Origin: Planomicrobium sp. CPCC 101079
Lineage (GTDB): Bacteria; Bacillota; Bacilli; Bacillales_A; Planococcaceae
DNA length: 41,811 nt
Reading direction: 5' to 3'
NCBI RefSeq assembly: GCF_007859275.1
Contig: NZ_VOHC01000013.1
Span: 1 to 41,811, forward strand
Shown here in pieces: positions 25,639-33,831 of the stretch. Position numbers and translations under genes: made by a program. The first letter of the stretch is position 1, and the number at the start of each line of letters is the position of its first letter. Below the pieces are notes generated by a model that worked only from the letters and a program-made list of their open reading frames with translations, was not told the origin of the DNA and did not search any database.

Positions 25639-26102
25639 CGTTCATCAACCTCCAATTGCTTCCTCAAAATTTTCACAGCATACTGCAATTTATATCGTAC
25701 AGTAGCAGCTGGCATGCCGAGTTGATGCCCGATTTCTTTGCTCGTCAGCCCCAGCCAATAGCGTTTAAATACCAGGTCACTTAGTTCGGGCGGCAAATGG
25801 GACAAGAGATTCGCCATTTCTAAATGTTGGACCGCATATTCTTTTTCCGGGAACTCAGTCTCTTCTTCCCAAACAGTTAAACGGTTTTCTTTCCGGCGGT
25901 CATCAATCAGCCGGTTCTTCATGACCCGGAAAAACCAAGCCCGTTGTTTATATACCGGCAAGTCGAGGAGTTCTTGCGCTTTCAGCGATTTTTCCAATGC
26001 ATCCTGTACTAAGTCGTCTGCTTCCTGCTCGTGCCGGGAAATGGAACGGGCGAAGCGGTTCAAGTCAGCTTTTAAGTTCTCGTACATATTCACCGCTTCC
26101 AT
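25635..26102 (-). CDS. ECF-type RNA polymerase sigma factor
   Basis: A 155-residue sigma factor with region 2 (EADDLVQDALEKSL; YKQRAWFFRVMKNRLIDDRRK) and region 4 (LPPELSDLVFKRYWLGLTSKEIG...TVRYKLQYAVKILRKQL), lacking regions 1 and 3 as ECF factors do. It directs polymerase to a specific regulon. No anti-sigma with a membrane anchor follows; instead it is coupled to the repeat protein. The start may be ATG 26102 (GGGG 5 bases before) or the ATG at 26087. Upstream, AAC and CGT are spaced about 17 bases apart, loosely like an ECF promoter, so autoregulation is possible but weakly supported. Confidence 0.9.
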   Translation of the reverse strand: MEAVNMYENLKADLNRFARSISRHEQEADDLVQDALEKSLKAQELLDLPVYKQRAWFFRVMKNRLIDDRRKENRLTVWEEETEFPEKEYAVQHLEMANLLSHLPPELSDLVFKRYWLGLTSKEIGHQLGMPAATVRYKLQYAVKILRKQLEVDER

Positions 26103-26183
26103 TCCATCCCCACTTTCTGAAGTTTATCGCCTCTGTCATTAAGATAACGGATGAGAACGGCAAAGTGTTTGAAAAAAATAAAA

Positions 26184-26214
26184 AAACCGGCAAGCCGAGG
26201 CGGCTTGCCGGTTT
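26184..26214 (-). terminator. Terminator of the catalase gene
   Basis: The 13-bp stem AAACCGGCAAGCC/GGCTTGCCGGTTT has a 5-base loop and is followed on the minus strand by TTTATTTTTTTC. It lies 11 bases after the catalase stop. Confidence 0.9.
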
Positions 26215-26224
26215 TCTGGTTTTA

Positions 26225-27838
26225 TTAATAAGGGCCAGCTTCGTGGCCTTTTTGAGCAGCAGCTTGCGCCACTTTATTGGCTGCAGGCTTGCCATACACT
26301 CTAGGCTCGCTGTCTTTCATCTCTTCCATCGCTTTGATCTTCTGTTCCATATTTTCACGTACGCGGCGGCCATAATCTTCGTCCGCTTGCGTGAAGTGAT
26401 GGATCATTTCTTCCTGGATTCTTGGGTCGCATACAGACAGCGCATCGCCCAAGTTGTTAATCAGCTCTTCACGTTCCCAATCTTCAAAGCTGCGGTAAGT
26501 TTCTCCAGCCTGGCCATAATTATTTGTACGGTCAATCGGCTGGCTGACTACTTTAGCGTTGTAAGCCGGTTCGTGAGGCGGTGCAACTTTTTCCGCTTCC
26601 TTCACGCCGCCCAGAACAGATGGCTCGTAATTGATATGCGGATTTGGCACATGTTCTGCCGGACGGTCCATTTGACCGCCGTACTGGTTTGTCGCAACCC
26701 GTTTTTTCGGTGCGTTGACTGGCAATTGCAGGTAGTTGGCGCCTACCCGGTAGCGCTGCGTATCGGAATACGAGAACGTACGCCCTTGCAGCATCTTATC
26801 GTCCGAGAAGTCCAAACCGTCTACAAGGACCCCTGTACCGAAGGCTGCCTGCTCAATTTCAGCATGATAGTTTTCCGGATTGCGGTTTAAGACCATTTTA
26901 CCGACAGGAAGGAACGGGAATTTGTCCTGCGGCCATAATTTCGTATCATCCAGCGGATCAAAATCAAGTTCCGCATGCTCGTCATCGCTCATGATCTGAA
27001 CGAATAATTCCCATTCCGGATAATCTCCGCGCTCGATTGATTCAAACAAATCCTGTGTAGCATGTCCAGTATTTTCTGCCTGGATTTCATTGGCTTCTGC
27101 CTGCGTTAAGTTGCGGATGCCCTGTTTCGGCTCCCAGTGATACTTGACGAGAACTGCTTCGCCTTTATCGTTTACCCATTTATAGGTGTTTACGCCAGAC
27201 CCTTGCATATGGCGGTAAGTGGCAGGGATGCCCCATGGCGAGAACAAGAACGTGATCATATGCGTCGCTTCTGGAGTTCGCGCAACAAAGTCGAACATGC
27301 GCTCAGGATTCGGAACGTTTGACACCGGGTCATTTTTAAATGCATGAATCATATCCGGGAATTTCATCGCATCACGGATAAAGAAGATTTTAAGGTTGTT
27401 TCCGACTAAGTCCCAGTTGCCGTCTTCCGTGTACATTTTAACCGCAAATCCTCTCGGGTCTCTTGCAGTTTCAGAAGAATGCCGGGAACCTGCTACTGTA
27501 GAAAAACGAACCAATAACGGCGTCTGCTTTCCTGCACCAGAAAACACTTTCGCACGCGTATATTTCTCGACCGGCTCATCTCCAACTTTTCCGTAAGTTT
27601 CAAAATAGCCAAATGCACCGGCACCCCGTGCGTGAACAATTCGTTCCGGGATTTCTTCCCGGTCAAAATGTGAGATTTTTTCAATAAAGTGATAGTTTTC
27701 AAGAGTGGCAGGGCCGCGGTTTCCAACGGTCCGTATATTCTGATTGTCTTTTACAGGATGCCCTTGCCGGGTCGTCAGCGTTTGTTCATCTTCGCCCGTT
27801 CCCATTTTCAAGTTCTTTTCTTCCTTGTTTTCACTCAT
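26225..27838 (-). CDS. Monofunctional heme catalase
   Basis: A 537-residue cytoplasmic enzyme converting hydrogen peroxide to water and oxygen. It has the catalytic His in [14 protein letters not shown], Asn in [11 protein letters not shown], and proximal heme Tyr in the [14 protein letters not shown] stretch. Its size is that of small-subunit catalases (KatA/KatX type). I cannot say which B. subtilis paralogue is the true orthologue. ATG 27838 follows AGAGGAGG. A sigma-B-type promoter lies about 36-60 bases upstream, pointing to general-stress control. No convincing PerR box was found. It sits just upstream of the ECF sigma operon but is separated from it by a terminator. Confidence 0.95.
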   Translation of the reverse strand: MSENKEEKNLKMGTGEDEQTLTTRQGHPVKDNQNIRTVGNRGPATLENYHFIEKISHFDREEIPERIVHARGAGAFGYFETYGKVGDEPVEKYTRAKVFSGAGKQTPLLVRFSTVAGSRHSSETARDPRGFAVKMYTEDGNWDLVGNNLKIFFIRDAMKFPDMIHAFKNDPVSNVPNPERMFDFVARTPEATHMITFLFSPWGIPATYRHMQGSGVNTYKWVNDKGEAVLVKYHWEPKQGIRNLTQAEANEIQAENTGHATQDLFESIERGDYPEWELFVQIMSDDEHAELDFDPLDDTKLWPQDKFPFLPVGKMVLNRNPENYHAEIEQAAFGTGVLVDGLDFSDDKMLQGRTFSYSDTQRYRVGANYLQLPVNAPKKRVATNQYGGQMDRPAEHVPNPHINYEPSVLGGVKEAEKVAPPHEPAYNAKVVSQPIDRTNNYGQAGETYRSFEDWEREELINNLGDALSVCDPRIQEEMIHHFTQADEDYGRRVRENMEQKIKAMEEMKDSEPRVYGKPAANKVAQAAAQKGHEAGPY

Positions 27839-27873
27839 ACGAATCCTCCTCTGTATTTTTCTATCATTTTATT

Positions 27874-27898
27874 TTTCCCGTTGCTTTCTTTCTTAAAC
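27874..27898 (-). promoter_or_regulatory. Sigma-B-type promoter of the catalase gene
   Basis: GTTTAA, 13 bases, GGGAAA on the minus strand is a full match to the sigma-B consensus GTTTAA-N12-15-GGGWAW. The -10 half lies about 36 bases before ATG 27838. Confidence 0.7.
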
Positions 27899-28121
27899 AT
27901 CAAATTATAAAGAGCAGAAAATAGGTATTTTATTCGCATTCTTTCAACTGCCTTTAAAGCGGTAATTTGAGAGGAATAATTAAATCAGATTTGTAAAGTA
28001 AAGACAATAAGAAGTAAGACACTTTAATAAATTTACAAAAAGAACATAATTACCTATTCAAAATATACTGAATTATTTATATTATTTTACAAAACAATAA
28101 TTTTTAAGGAGAGTGACACGT

Positions 28122-29942
28122 TTGTTAAAAGTCTTATCTACTTCATTTTTATCGCTTGCAGTTGCAGGAGCTGCAATTTTTGCAGGGACTGGAGCCCCTG
28201 CTGCTCCAGCGGAACAACCAAGCAAGTACAATTTAAATCCTGCTGAACACGTGGGGGCTGCACCGGAACTGGCGGATAAAGCCAAAAAATTAGGAATCGA
28301 CCTTTCAAAAGCAGATCCTGTTGAAAAAATAGCCGGCAATGGAACAAAATTTGAAGCTCCTGGTGATAACCATGTTGCTTATAACTCAACACAAGGAGAT
28401 GTTCCCGTCTTAGTTCTTTTAGCTAAATATAAAGGCGATGATCAGCCGGTCGGCGATATGCCTGGACAAGTTCCTGCACACTACTATGAAGACTTAATTT
28501 TTGGAAACGAATATAATCCATACGAACTTCCCCAATTTGAGCAATACGCTGAATTTAATGGAGTAAAGGCTCCGACGGACAGTACGATGCAAAACGTCTA
28601 TAAAGAATCCAGCAACGGAAAAGTTAACCTTGTCCGCAAGGAGAATACAGAATTTGTCTGGGTTGAACTGCCAAAAGGAGCTTCCTACTACTTGGATCAA
28701 GAAGGCACTTATGCTGAAGATGGCACTTACGTATTGGGTAATGTAAACGGAGATGCCCATACAGGCGAATTCGTTCGCGACCTATTAAAAGCGGCTGACG
28801 AGCAAGTCGATTTCTCTAAATATGCGGTAGATGGCGAAGTACCAAACGTATTTGTGGTCCATGAAGGCACAGGAGCAGAATTCAGCAGCGACCCTGCCCA
28901 ATTCTGGTCACACAAATGGAGCTTGCTCAGCGCATTGTACTACGGAAAATACTATGAGACTGGCAAGCCTGCCGACGTTTATGAAGGCAAGAGCCAAAGC
29001 CAATGGATTAACGAAACAGTGATAGAAGATATGACATATGACGGCGTTGTTGTCGACAACTATAACATCCAGCCAGGAATCGGCGGTAACGTGGCTGGTT
29101 ACGATGCAGCAACCGGCACTTATTCGGACGCAGCGAAAACTGGTCCATATCCGGCACAACCTGGGGTTTATGCCCACGAATTTGGCCATGCGCTTGGCTT
29201 GCCTGACTTTTATGATACCGTTTACTCTTCTGAAGGCGTCGGCAATTATTCAATGATGTCTGGCGGATCTTGGATGCGCTATCCTGATGGCAACGCTTAT
29301 TCAGGAAATGCACCGACTCACTTCGACCCATTCTCAAAAATCTTCTTGGGATGGACTACTCCGGTTGAAGTAAAACCGGAAAGCGGTGTCAAAGAAATCA
29401 CATTGCCGGCTATCAATAAAGCAGCAGCTGATAATGGTATCGTGAAAATGGAAGTTCCAGGTTCTAACGGGACGGAATACTTCTTGTTCGAAAACGTACA
29501 GCAAGACGGATTCAACAAAGGCTTGAACCGCCAAGGCACTGATGCTCATGGTCTATTGGCATGGCACGTGGATGAAAACGTTTTGAACTTGTACCAAACA
29601 GCCGGTTTCCGTCCGAATAACGTGGAAAACTGGATGAACAAACGCTTCCAGTACAACCAGTTTGATACTGCCAGCGACGGCACAAAAGTTACCCACTATG
29701 GACTGTCTCTTCTTCAAGCAGACGGCAAGTATGATCTTGAGAAAAATGCCAACCGCGGCGACGCAGGCGACTTCTTTAAAACTGGAAGCAAAATTACGCC
29801 AACCAGCAGCAATGTCCATACAGGTTCTTACTACTTCTGGAAAGGCAACAGCAAAACGCCTGCCGATTCGGGGATTAACGTAACCGACATCGTCGAAAAC
29901 AAAGACGGTTCCATTACAGCGAAATTCTTCTACAGTAAATAA
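28122..29942 (+). CDS. Secreted M6-family metalloprotease (immune inhibitor A-like)
   Basis: A 606-residue exported zinc protease. The signal peptide is at about 1-30 (LLKVLSTSFLSLAVAGAAIF, then Ala/Pro-rich). The pro-region and M6 catalytic domain carry the zinc site HEFGHALGLPDFYD (His352, Glu353, His356, Asp362 by this start), followed by the downstream Met-turn-like NYSMMSGGSW. Family members degrade host or environmental proteins. The N-terminal sequence with the conserved LNPAEHVGAAPELA segment is a pro-region. The C-terminal PKD/VEG extensions of longer InhA proteins are absent. The start is TTG 28122, 9 bases after AAGGAG. A GTG at 28113 would overlap that site. Confidence 0.9.
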   Translation: MLKVLSTSFLSLAVAGAAIFAGTGAPAAPAEQPSKYNLNPAEHVGAAPELADKAKKLGIDLSKADPVEKIAGNGTKFEAPGDNHVAYNSTQGDVPVLVLLAKYKGDDQPVGDMPGQVPAHYYEDLIFGNEYNPYELPQFEQYAEFNGVKAPTDSTMQNVYKESSNGKVNLVRKENTEFVWVELPKGASYYLDQEGTYAEDGTYVLGNVNGDAHTGEFVRDLLKAADEQVDFSKYAVDGEVPNVFVVHEGTGAEFSSDPAQFWSHKWSLLSALYYGKYYETGKPADVYEGKSQSQWINETVIEDMTYDGVVVDNYNIQPGIGGNVAGYDAATGTYSDAAKTGPYPAQPGVYAHEFGHALGLPDFYDTVYSSEGVGNYSMMSGGSWMRYPDGNAYSGNAPTHFDPFSKIFLGWTTPVEVKPESGVKEITLPAINKAAADNGIVKMEVPGSNGTEYFLFENVQQDGFNKGLNRQGTDAHGLLAWHVDENVLNLYQTAGFRPNNVENWMNKRFQYNQFDTASDGTKVTHYGLSLLQADGKYDLEKNANRGDAGDFFKTGSKITPTSSNVHTGSYYFWKGNSKTPADSGINVTDIVENKDGSITAKFFYSK

Positions 29943-29945
29943 GAA

Positions 29946-29992
29946 AAATCCCCGGCTTCAGCCTCTTTATAAGAGTCTGAAGCCGGGGATTT
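29946..29992. terminator. Bidirectional terminator between the M6 protease and exoA
   Basis: The 16-bp perfect stem AAATCCCCGGCTTCAG/CTGAAGCCGGGGATTT has a 15-base loop, followed by TGTTTTGTTT on plus and TTTCTT on minus. Confidence 0.9.
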
Positions 29993-30003
29993 GTTTTGTT
30001 TCA

Positions 30004-30759
30004 TCAAAAAGCCATTTCCAATTCAATTGGACAATGATCGGAACCTAATACTTCCGCATGAATTTTTGCGCCTTTTAAATTTGGTACAAGGCTAAGGGAT
30101 GCGATAAAGTAGTCAATGCGCCATCCAATGTTTTTTGCCCGGCAATCGGACCGGTAAGACCACCAAGAATACCGCCCAGTTGCACCAGGGTAAAAATAGC
30201 GGAACGTATCGATAAAACCGCTCTCTAAAAAGCTGGACAGCTTCCCGCGTTCTTCCGGAGTAAATCCGGAATTTTTCATGTTCGCTTTTGGATTTCTCAA
30301 GTCAATCTCTTCATGCGCCACGTTCAAATCTCCGCACAAAATAACAGGTTTTTGTTGATCTAAATTTTTTATGTAAGTAAGGAGTGCATCTTCCCACCTC
30401 AAGCGGTAATCAAGCCGGAGCAGCCCATGCTGCGAGTTTGGCGTATATACCGTCACAACAAAATAATTGTCGAACTCGAGAGTGATGATACGCCCTTCCG
30501 CATCATGTTCTTCAACACCTAACCCATACCGTACAGTAATCGGCTCTCTTTTCGTAAAAATGGCAGTTCCGGAATAGCCTTTTTTAAGGGCATAATTCCA
30601 GTATTTGAAGTATCCCGGCAGTTCCATTTCAATCTGCCCTTCCTGCAGCTTGATCTCCTGCAGGCAAAATACGTCAGCATCGACTTTTTCAAAAAAGTCC
30701 ATAAAGCCTTTTTTCATGACAGCCCTTAAGCCGTTCACATTCCATGAAACAAATTTCAA
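30004..30759 (-). CDS. exoA: Exodeoxyribonuclease III (AP endonuclease) ExoA
   Basis: A 251-residue Mg-dependent base-excision-repair enzyme that nicks DNA at abasic sites and trims 3' ends. Family motifs are SWNVNGLRA at the N-terminus, LQEIK with the metal-binding Glu, YTPNS, GDLNVAHEEIDL, IDYF and the terminal GSDHCPIELEM with the catalytic Asp-His. The start is TTG 30759 with GAAGGTG upstream. The mRNA seems to begin near 30959 with a 200-base GC-rich hairpin leader. Single gene. Confidence 0.94.
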   Translation of the reverse strand: MKFVSWNVNGLRAVMKKGFMDFFEKVDADVFCLQEIKLQEGQIEMELPGYFKYWNYALKKGYSGTAIFTKREPITVRYGLGVEEHDAEGRIITLEFDNYFVVTVYTPNSQHGLLRLDYRLRWEDALLTYIKNLDQQKPVILCGDLNVAHEEIDLRNPKANMKNSGFTPEERGKLSSFLESGFIDTFRYFYPGATGRYSWWSYRSDCRAKNIGWRIDYFIASLSLVPNLKGAKIHAEVLGSDHCPIELEMAF

Positions 30760-30971
30760 AAGTGCACCTTCTTTCCCGTTCTTTTTCTAGTTTACTTGAG
30801 GAAAGTGCGCCGCTCAAATTGAAGTCTGTACCGCTTCGGCCGCTCTGGGCAGTGCAAAGACGATTGTTTCTGCATTGCACCTGCATCGCTGCTCGCTTCG
30901 TCGCAAAGCCATGGGCTGAAAAACTTCGGCCCATGGCTTTTCAGCTGTTTTGCGGAATATCGGATATTATA
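30760..30971 (-). promoter_or_regulatory. Structured 200-base leader region of exoA
   Basis: This is the spacer between exoA and the MFS gene, clearly richer in GC than other spacers here. On the minus strand a TATAAT (30971-30966) could start a transcript near 30959. The strongest hairpin is a 12-bp perfect stem AAAGCCATGGGC/GCCCATGGCTTT (30905-30916 / 30929-30940). Next is GCAGTGCA/TGCATTGC (30849-30856 / 30871-30878, one wobble), then GC-rich pairs around 30826-30850. It may be a leader regulator, a plus-strand small RNA with its terminator at 30940 (TTTTCAGCTGTTTT follows), or an interspersed repeat. From 30972 to 31083 only the MFS promoter (TACAAT at 31047) and ribosome binding site are seen. 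Confidence 0.4.
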
Positions 30972-31083
30972 AATCATTAGCCAATTTATATAGCGTAAAA
31001 TTTCAGTAAATTTTTAGAATGTTCACCCAATCCTCGCTTCTTCTTGTACAATAGACCTATCTAGGACTAAGGAGATTGAACTC

Positions 31084-32361
31084 ATGAAAAACTTTACAAA
31101 AGAAGAGAAGAGTTGGGCGCTTTACGACTGGGGAAGTTCTGCTTATTCTATTATTATTACAACAGCTGTTTTTCCGTTATTTTATAAATCCGCTGCTACG
31201 GAAGCCGGTGTCAGCCTGTCTGATTCAACCGCCTACCTTGGCTACACAATTGCCATTTTCACATTTATCCTGGCTTTAATCGGGCCCATTTTAGGAACAA
31301 TTGCAGACTATCAAGGGCTTAAAAAGAAGTTCTTTGCCGCTTTTTTCTTTATGGGAACTGCAGCGACGGCGATGCTCGCTTTTGTACCGAGCGATAATTG
31401 GCTGCTGCTTTTAGTCTGCTATACTTTCGCAGCTCTTGGCGCTACAGGGGCCAACGTCTTTTATGATGCCTTCATTGTTGATGTTACAACAGAGAAACGC
31501 ATGAACATCGTATCTTCTTTCGGCTATGGGCTGGGCTATATCGGTTCGACGATTCCCTTTATCATTTCGATTGCCATCATTGTACTTTCTCAGCAAGGTA
31601 TTTTACCGGTTTCAACGATCAATGCGAGCCGAATTGCGTTTGGCATTACTGCAATCTGGTGGATTTCGTTCTCCATTCCAATGTTTCGCCACGTTCAGCA
31701 GCGTTATTTTATTGAGCGTGAACCGAATCCGATCAGCCAAAGCTTTAAGCGCCTCAGCAAAACCGTGCGGGAAATACGCCAATACCGTGCACTGTTTTTG
31801 TTTTTAATCGCCTACTTCTTTTATATTGACGGAGTAGGAACCATCATTTCCATGTCAACAGCCTACGGAACCGACCTCGGGCTCAGTTCAGTCAGCTTAT
31901 TGATCGTCCTATTCGCCACGCAAGTGGTTGCTGCTCCATTCGCTATCCTATACGGCCGGCTGTCCGAACGCTTTACCGGAAAAAAAATGCTATATGTCGG
32001 CATTTGTATCTATATCATTGTGTGCATTTACGCTTTCTTCCTGGAAACAATTGTAGATTTCTGGATTTTAGCAATGCTTGTAGCGACCAGCCAAGGCGGC
32101 ATTCAAGCACTGAGCCGTTCTTATTTCGGCAAGCTCGTGCCAAAAGAAAATTCCAATGAGTTTTTTGGTTTCTATAATATTTTCGGCAAGTTTGCCGCTA
32201 TATTAGGTCCACTTTTAGTCGGAGTCACTTCCCAAATCACAGGGAATTCCAGTATGGGCGTTTTCAGCCTAGTTATTCTGTTTATTATTGGCTTATTCAT
32301 CTTGTCGCGTGTGCCGGAGCCCGTTGCCCATGATGCCGTTGACGACATTGTCGCGGAATAG
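31084..32361 (+). CDS. MFS transporter, UMF1 / Atg22-like family (YxiO-like)
   Basis: A 425-residue membrane protein with about 12 segments. The N-terminal KSWALYDWGSSAYSIIITT is the hallmark of the UMF1 (Atg22-like) branch of the major facilitator superfamily. Its length and start resemble B. subtilis YxiO. Fungal Atg22 exports amino acids from the vacuole. The bacterial substrate is not known. ATG 31084 follows AAGGAG with 9-base spacing. A TACAAT -10 lies 32 bases upstream. Single gene with a bidirectional terminator. Confidence 0.88.
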   Translation: MKNFTKEEKSWALYDWGSSAYSIIITTAVFPLFYKSAATEAGVSLSDSTAYLGYTIAIFTFILALIGPILGTIADYQGLKKKFFAAFFFMGTAATAMLAFVPSDNWLLLLVCYTFAALGATGANVFYDAFIVDVTTEKRMNIVSSFGYGLGYIGSTIPFIISIAIIVLSQQGILPVSTINASRIAFGITAIWWISFSIPMFRHVQQRYFIEREPNPISQSFKRLSKTVREIRQYRALFLFLIAYFFYIDGVGTIISMSTAYGTDLGLSSVSLLIVLFATQVVAAPFAILYGRLSERFTGKKMLYVGICIYIIVCIYAFFLETIVDFWILAMLVATSQGGIQALSRSYFGKLVPKENSNEFFGFYNIFGKFAAILGPLLVGVTSQITGNSSMGVFSLVILFIIGLFILSRVPEPVAHDAVDDIVAE

Positions 32362-32375
32362 CTGCCCCCAATAGA

Positions 32376-32423
32376 AAAGGTGGCCGGAAACCCTGCTGAA
32401 AAGCAGGATTTCCGGCCACCTTT
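32376..32423. terminator. Bidirectional terminator between the MFS and UPF0180-YtxH genes
   Basis: The stem AAAGGTGGCCGGAAA/TTTCCGGCCACCTTT is continued by an inner CCTGCT/AGCAGG helix with a GAAA tetraloop. It is followed by ATTTTTG on plus and TCTATTGG on minus. Confidence 0.9.
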
Positions 32424-32430
32424 ATTTTTG

Positions 32431-33252
32431 TTACTTATCTTTCGATTTGATAATAACGCCGCCTGTGTCGTTATTTTCAACTGAAGCATCTCCAAGTTCC
32501 ACCACTTCAATTTTGCCGCTTTCTTGTTTTGCTTCTTTTTCAGCTTTTTTAATTTCTTTTTCAGCCTTTTTTTCAGCTTTTTCATGCTCTTTTTGAGCTT
32601 TCTGTTCTTGTTTTACTTCGTTCATAACCGCTTTTTGCTGCTTGGCCAGCTCTTTTTCTTCTTTTTTCTCTTGGCGTTTAGCTTTTAAGTTGTCCACCGG
32701 ACCTTTTGCTTTTTCCATTACGCCAGAGCCTTTTTCTTTCGCTTGGCCAACGACGCCTTTTACTTTTTCAGCAACGCCGCCTCCGCCGCCTCCGGACTGA
32801 TCACTGTCTTTATCTTTTGATGTGAGGCCACCTGCTTTGCTTTTAACTTGCTCTATTGTGCCTGTCGCTTTTTCCATGACAGTCCCTTGCATTTCCTTGC
32901 CGCTTTTTGGCGTAAGCAATAGCCCAGCTGCTGCGCCGATGACTGCGCCAGTTGCAGCGCCTTTTAGGAACGGGCTCATGCCGCCTTTTTCCTGATCTGC
33001 AGGCGCAGTAATTTTGCCGGAACGTACGAGGCGTTCTTCCACTTCCTCAACGATATCATACAAAGTACGGCCTTTTGCTTCCACCAAGGGAACGTTCATG
33101 TGAAAATCCGCTAAATCTTCCTTATCCCGGACCACTACGCAATCGTAGCTTACCGAATCTGCTTTTTGATCGAGCATATCTACTTTGTAGCCTTTCTTTT
33201 CAAGCGCATCTTTTACTGACGTAAACGGTTGTTCAACTGCAATTTTCACCAT
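32431..33252 (-). CDS. UPF0180-YtxH fusion stress protein
   Basis: A 273-residue protein in three parts. Residues 1 to about 80 resemble the UPF0180/YkuS family (KIAVEQPFTSVKDALEKKGY; DCVVVRD). Residues about 93-120 are a YtxH-type glycine/alanine anchor ending in LLLTPKSGKEMQ. The rest is lysine/glutamate-rich, likely helical or disordered (KEEKELAKQQ; EKAEKKAEKEIKKAEKEAKQ), with a polyglycine link near 154. YtxH-type proteins are general stress proteins of uncertain mechanism. ATG 33252 follows AGGGAG. A sigma-B-type promoter is 40-66 bases upstream. The combination of UPF0180 with YtxH is not one I know as standard. Confidence 0.8.
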   Translation of the reverse strand: MVKIAVEQPFTSVKDALEKKGYKVDMLDQKADSVSYDCVVVRDKEDLADFHMNVPLVEAKGRTLYDIVEEVEERLVRSGKITAPADQEKGGMSPFLKGAATGAVIGAAAGLLLTPKSGKEMQGTVMEKATGTIEQVKSKAGGLTSKDKDSDQSGGGGGGVAEKVKGVVGQAKEKGSGVMEKAKGPVDNLKAKRQEKKEEKELAKQQKAVMNEVKQEQKAQKEHEKAEKKAEKEIKKAEKEAKQESGKIEVVELGDASVENNDTGGVIIKSKDK

Positions 33253-33291
33253 TCCATGTCAACTCCCTTTCGAAAAGTGTTTGTTCCTTTG

Positions 33292-33318
33292 TTTCCCCTC
33301 ATTCCCAGCAGGATAAAC
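33292..33318 (-). promoter_or_regulatory. Sigma-B-type promoter of the UPF0180-YtxH gene
   Basis: GTTTAT, 15 bases, GGGAAA on the minus strand (one mismatch to the sigma-B consensus). The -10 half is 40 bases before ATG 33252. Confidence 0.6.
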
Positions 33319-33342
33319 ACTCGCTTGATGAATGTAATAAAT

Positions 33343-33831
33343 TTACTCAAACAGCCGGTTTTCACTAACTTTCATCAATCTTGAAACCAGAAAGGTGCCG
33401 AGCAAGGCGCCGCTTGCACTCGAAATTAAAAAAGGAGGAAAAAAGAAAAAGGCACCAAACTCTGTTCCCATCAAAAACTTTGCGTATGGGACAGCCACAA
33501 AAGACGCAATAATTCCCGTTCCGGCCACTTCACCTAATGCAGCCAACCAAACTTTTCCGTACTTTGCATACATTATACCTGCAAACAGGGCGCCAATCAT
33601 GCCTCCCGGAAAAGCCAGCAATGAACCGGTTCCCGTGAAAACTCTCACCGTTCCAGTCAAGAAAGCAATCAGAAGAGCTGGGCCCGGACCTAAAAGAACA
33701 GCCGAAATGACATTGACAGCATGTTGGATGGGGTAAGCTCGGGCGAGGCCCGCTGGAAATGAGACAAAGGTTGAGCCTGCTACAGCAATCGCCACAAACA
33801 TCGCTATCAGCACTAGTTTTCGGGTTTTCAT
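33343..33831 (-). CDS. thiW: ThiW, substrate-binding (S) component of a thiazole ECF transporter
   Basis: A 162-residue integral membrane protein with about five or six segments and the ThiW signature (FPAGLARAYPIQHAVNVISA; GTGSLLAFPGGMIGA). It is the S component that captures hydroxyethylthiazole for the shared energy-coupling-factor module (EcfAA'T), encoded elsewhere. ATG 33831 overlaps the thiE stop by 4 bases. It is last in the thi operon. No clear terminator follows; the next gene's sigma-B promoter lies just beyond. Confidence 0.9.
   Translation of the reverse strand: MKTRKLVLIAMFVAIAVAGSTFVSFPAGLARAYPIQHAVNVISAVLLGPGPALLIAFLTGTVRVFTGTGSLLAFPGGMIGALFAGIMYAKYGKVWLAALGEVAGTGIIASFVAVPYAKFLMGTEFGAFFFFPPFLISSASGALLGTFLVSRLMKVSENRLFE

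Noticed and set aside
27901..27910. Possible PerR box or sigma-A -10 (TTATAAT) upstream of the catalase
   Set aside because: Only one half of the PerR inverted repeat is present, and no -35 fits the TATAAT; the sigma-B match next to it is better.
30744..30980. 78-codon plus-strand frame in the spacer before the MFS gene
   Set aside because: It crosses the hairpin-rich region, starts inside exoA, and lacks a ribosome binding site; the region is better explained as structured RNA or DNA.
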